NCBI GenBank assembly: GCA_963835935.1
Contig: CAWIHK010000005.1
Span: 1 to 64,000 of the forward strand
DNA: 64,000 nucleotides
Reading direction: 5' to 3'
Source of the DNA: CAWIHK01 sp963835935
GTDB taxonomy: Bacteria > Bacteroidota > Ignavibacteria > UBA10030 > CAVZMI01
Part shown: in pieces, positions 62,267 through 64,000 of the stretch
Numbering within the stretch: the first letter of the stretch is position 1
How the letters are laid out: every line of letters starts with the position of its first letter
Made by a program: the position numbers and the translations under genes
The notes under the pieces: model-generated
Databases searched by the model: none
What the model was told of the DNA's origin: nothing
Seen by the model: the letters and a program-made list of their open reading frames with translations, nothing else

Positions 62267-62821
62267 ATGAGCCACATGCGTGTTGCACGACGATATGCTC
62301 TTGCCTTGATAGAAACGGCGAAAGAGCAAAAGAATTTAGAAAAGGTTGCAAAAGATATTGACGGTATTCGCGACCTGCTGGAACAGTCGCGTGAAATGCG
62401 GCTCTTCTTTGTCAGTCCGATCATCCAGGTAGAAAAAAAACGATCGGTTGTGCAGGAATTGTTTTCGAAGAACACGCAGCCGCTCACGCTTGAATTTCTC
62501 TTGCTGCTTGTCGATAAACGCCGGGAAGATGTGCTCCCTGAAATCATCAAACAATTCATGACATTGCATGACGAGCAATTGGGAATCGTCAATGTCAATA
62601 TCAAAACCGTCGTTCCTTTTACTGGTGAACAAGAAAAATTGCTGCTGAAAAAACTCGAAACAATCTCGATGAAAAAAGTTCGTGCAACATTCAGCATCGA
62701 TAAAGCAATTCAGGGCGGGTTTATTGCCCGGGCAGACGATACGGTTTTCGACGGAAGCATCCGCCGGCAATTTGAACTTCTCCGCGATCGATTTGTTTCG
62801 GGATCGTATGAACGTAATTAA
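62267..62821 (+). CDS. atpH: F1Fo ATP synthase subunit delta
   Basis: The protein has 184 residues. The N-terminal helical domain (VARRYALALIETAKEQ, about 5-105) and the C-terminal OSCP part (IDKAIQGGFIARADDTVFDGSIRRQ) are typical. It joins the stator stalk to the top of F1. It is positioned between atpF and atpA as in most operons. GGCAGGAATGAT precedes the start. Confidence 0.95.
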   Translation: MSHMRVARRYALALIETAKEQKNLEKVAKDIDGIRDLLEQSREMRLFFVSPIIQVEKKRSVVQELFSKNTQPLTLEFLLLLVDKRREDVLPEIIKQFMTLHDEQLGIVNVNIKTVVPFTGEQEKLLLKKLETISMKKVRATFSIDKAIQGGFIARADDTVFDGSIRRQFELLRDRFVSGSYERN

Positions 62822-62833
62822 AAAGGATTGTTA

Positions 62834-64000
62834 ATGGCAGAAATCAAACCAGATGAAGTATCGGCGATATTACGAAGACAACTCGCCGGTTTCGAAAAAG
62901 AAGTTGATATCTACGATGTCGGCACCGTGTTGGAGGTCGGCGATGGGATTGCTCGCGTATACGGATTGAGCAAAGTCATGGCAATGGAACTCGTCGAGTT
63001 CCCAAACGGTGTTTTTGGAATGGTACTCAATCTCGAAGAAGACAACGTCGGTTGTATTCTTTTCGGCAACGATACATTGATCCGTGAAGGCGACATAGTA
63101 AAACGGACGAAACGCGTTGCATCGATGCCTGTTGGTGAAGCGATGCTCGGCCGTGTCATCAATCCGCTTGGCCATCCGATCGATGGAAAAGGTCCGATTA
63201 AAACGGATAAATTTTTGCCGATCGAGCGAAAGGCTCTGGGAGTCATCCAGCGCCAGGGCGTCAAAGAACCGCTCCAAACAGGTTTAAAAGCAATCGACGG
63301 AATGATTCCCATCGGGCGCGGCCAGCGTGAATTGATTATCGGCGACCGTCAAACGGGAAAAACCGCAGTTGCAATCGACACGATCATCAACCAAAAACAT
63401 ACACATACTGAAAAAGCAAAACGCGAAGGCGTAAAACCTGTGTATTGTATCTATGTTGCAGTCGGACAAAAAGGTTCTACGGTTGCGCAAGTTGTAAGCA
63501 AACTTGAAGAAGAAGGAGCAATGGGATACACAACCGTGATTGCTGCGAATGCTAGCGATCCCTCCCCTATGCAATTTATTGCTCCTTATTCCGGTGCGAC
63601 GCTTGGAGAATTTTTCCGCGATTCGGGGCGCCACGCTCTCGCAGTGTATGATGATCTGTCGAAACATGCCGTCGCATATCGACAGGTTTCGTTGCTGTTG
63701 CGCCGGCCTCCAGGACGCGAAGCGTATCCGGGTGATGTTTTCTATTTGCACTCTCGCTTGCTGGAACGAGCTTCAAAATTGAACGATGATCTTGGCGGCG
63801 GAAGTTTGACAGCTCTTCCTGTGATCGAAACACAAGCCGGCGACGTTTCGGCGTACATTCCTACAAACGTAATCTCGATTACCGACGGACAAATTTATCT
63901 CGAATCGAGTTTATTTAACTCGGGTATTCGTCCGGCAATCAACGTCGGCATCTCGGTTTCACGAGTCGGCGGTAACGCGCAGATCAAGGCGATGAAGAAA
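62834..64000 (+). CDS. atpA: F1Fo ATP synthase subunit alpha (truncated by window end)
   Basis: 389 codons are present from ATG 62834; the frame is open to the last base, so the C-terminal quarter of the usual 500 or so residues is outside the window. The N-terminal beta-barrel starts IYDVGTVLEVGDGIARVYG, and the nucleotide-binding domain has the P-loop GDRQTGKT (170-177) and the conserved YCIYVAVGQK. Alpha subunits carry the non-catalytic nucleotide sites of F1. AAAAGGA precedes the start. Confidence 0.96.
   Translation, partial: MAEIKPDEVSAILRRQLAGFEKEVDIYDVGTVLEVGDGIARVYGLSKVMAMELVEFPNGVFGMVLNLEEDNVGCILFGNDTLIREGDIVKRTKRVASMPVGEAMLGRVINPLGHPIDGKGPIKTDKFLPIERKALGVIQRQGVKEPLQTGLKAIDGMIPIGRGQRELIIGDRQTGKTAVAIDTIINQKHTHTEKAKREGVKPVYCIYVAVGQKGSTVAQVVSKLEEEGAMGYTTVIAANASDPSPMQFIAPYSGATLGEFFRDSGRHALAVYDDLSKHAVAYRQVSLLLRRPPGREAYPGDVFYLHSRLLERASKLNDDLGGGSLTALPVIETQAGDVSAYIPTNVISITDGQIYLESSLFNSGIRPAINVGISVSRVGGNAQIKAMKK

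Noticed and set aside
1..64000. tRNA, rRNA, integrase or transposase genes
   Set aside because: None could be recognised on either strand, though weak tRNA signals could be missed by eye.

Overview
The window comes from a moderately AT-rich bacterium of the Bacteroidota/Ignavibacteriota/Chlorobiota (FCB) group. The main evidence is the set of secreted proteins ending in a C-terminal sorting domain with the NYPNPFNPxTxIxF signature (Por/type IX secretion type A, FlgD-Ig-like fold), which is characteristic of Ignavibacteria and relatives. AraC regulators with a multi-TM N-terminus and the AtpZ/AtpI-led F1Fo operon fit as well. No rRNA, tRNA, CRISPR array, transposase or prophage was found, and no secretion machinery is encoded here.

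Region 1 (1-11.1 kb) is a secreted-protein region in partial decay. It holds a frameshifted esterase/discoidin gene cut by the window start, an AraC regulator, a shredded sorting-domain remnant, an intact esterase paralogue, two BNR beta-propeller paralogues (one frameshifted) and a GH116-like glycosidase. Region 2 (11.2-15.5 kb) holds small metabolic genes: ppnP, a lipocalin-like gene broken by one in-frame TGA, a GNAT-LysE pair, a methyltransferase, a VOC protein and a PfkB sugar kinase. Region 3 (15.5-17.7 kb) is a compact type II restriction-modification module: a PD-(D/E)XK nuclease, an overlapping XRE controller and a divergent N6-adenine methyltransferase, with a symmetric operator candidate between them. 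Region 4 (17.7-24.5 kb) holds a SemiSWEET/GH1 beta-glucosidase locus, SigZ with a cysteine-rich small protein, a TPR lipoprotein, a cupin-HAD-cupin cluster, a hotdog protein, an unknown protein and a metallo-hydrolase. Region 5 (24.5-30 kb) carries a class V aminotransferase with hypA and hypB, then an outer-membrane barrel and hypF; no hydrogenase structural genes are present.

Region 6 (30-41.7 kb) has a hybrid histidine kinase, a rhomboid protease and a seven-gene efflux operon (TetR, HlyD/EmrA, two tandem EmrB-type MFS pumps, TolC, ABC ATPase, ABC permease). Region 7 (41.7-55.4 kb) has two PLP enzymes, a secreted DUF6263-like protein and an unusual pair of large exported proteins: Ig-like modules fused to a lysozyme-like domain, followed by a protein with seven 74-residue repeats. 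After these come a sorting-domain protein, VKOR, a GH3 enzyme and a membrane protein. Region 8 (55.5-58.3 kb) has an OmpH/Skp gene fragment abutting a third esterase/discoidin gene that also carries a CBM9-like domain. Region 9 (58.6-64 kb) runs M23 peptidase, bactofilin, AtpZ, AtpI-like, atpB, atpE, atpF, atpH and atpA, which runs off the window end.

The best candidates for new biology are the Ig/lysozyme plus seven-repeat pair, the C-regulated restriction-modification module with an unfamiliar nuclease, and a 30-bp hairpin insertion that adds ten in-frame residues inside a sorting domain. The repeated breakage of secreted-protein genes in the first 12 kb is also notable.
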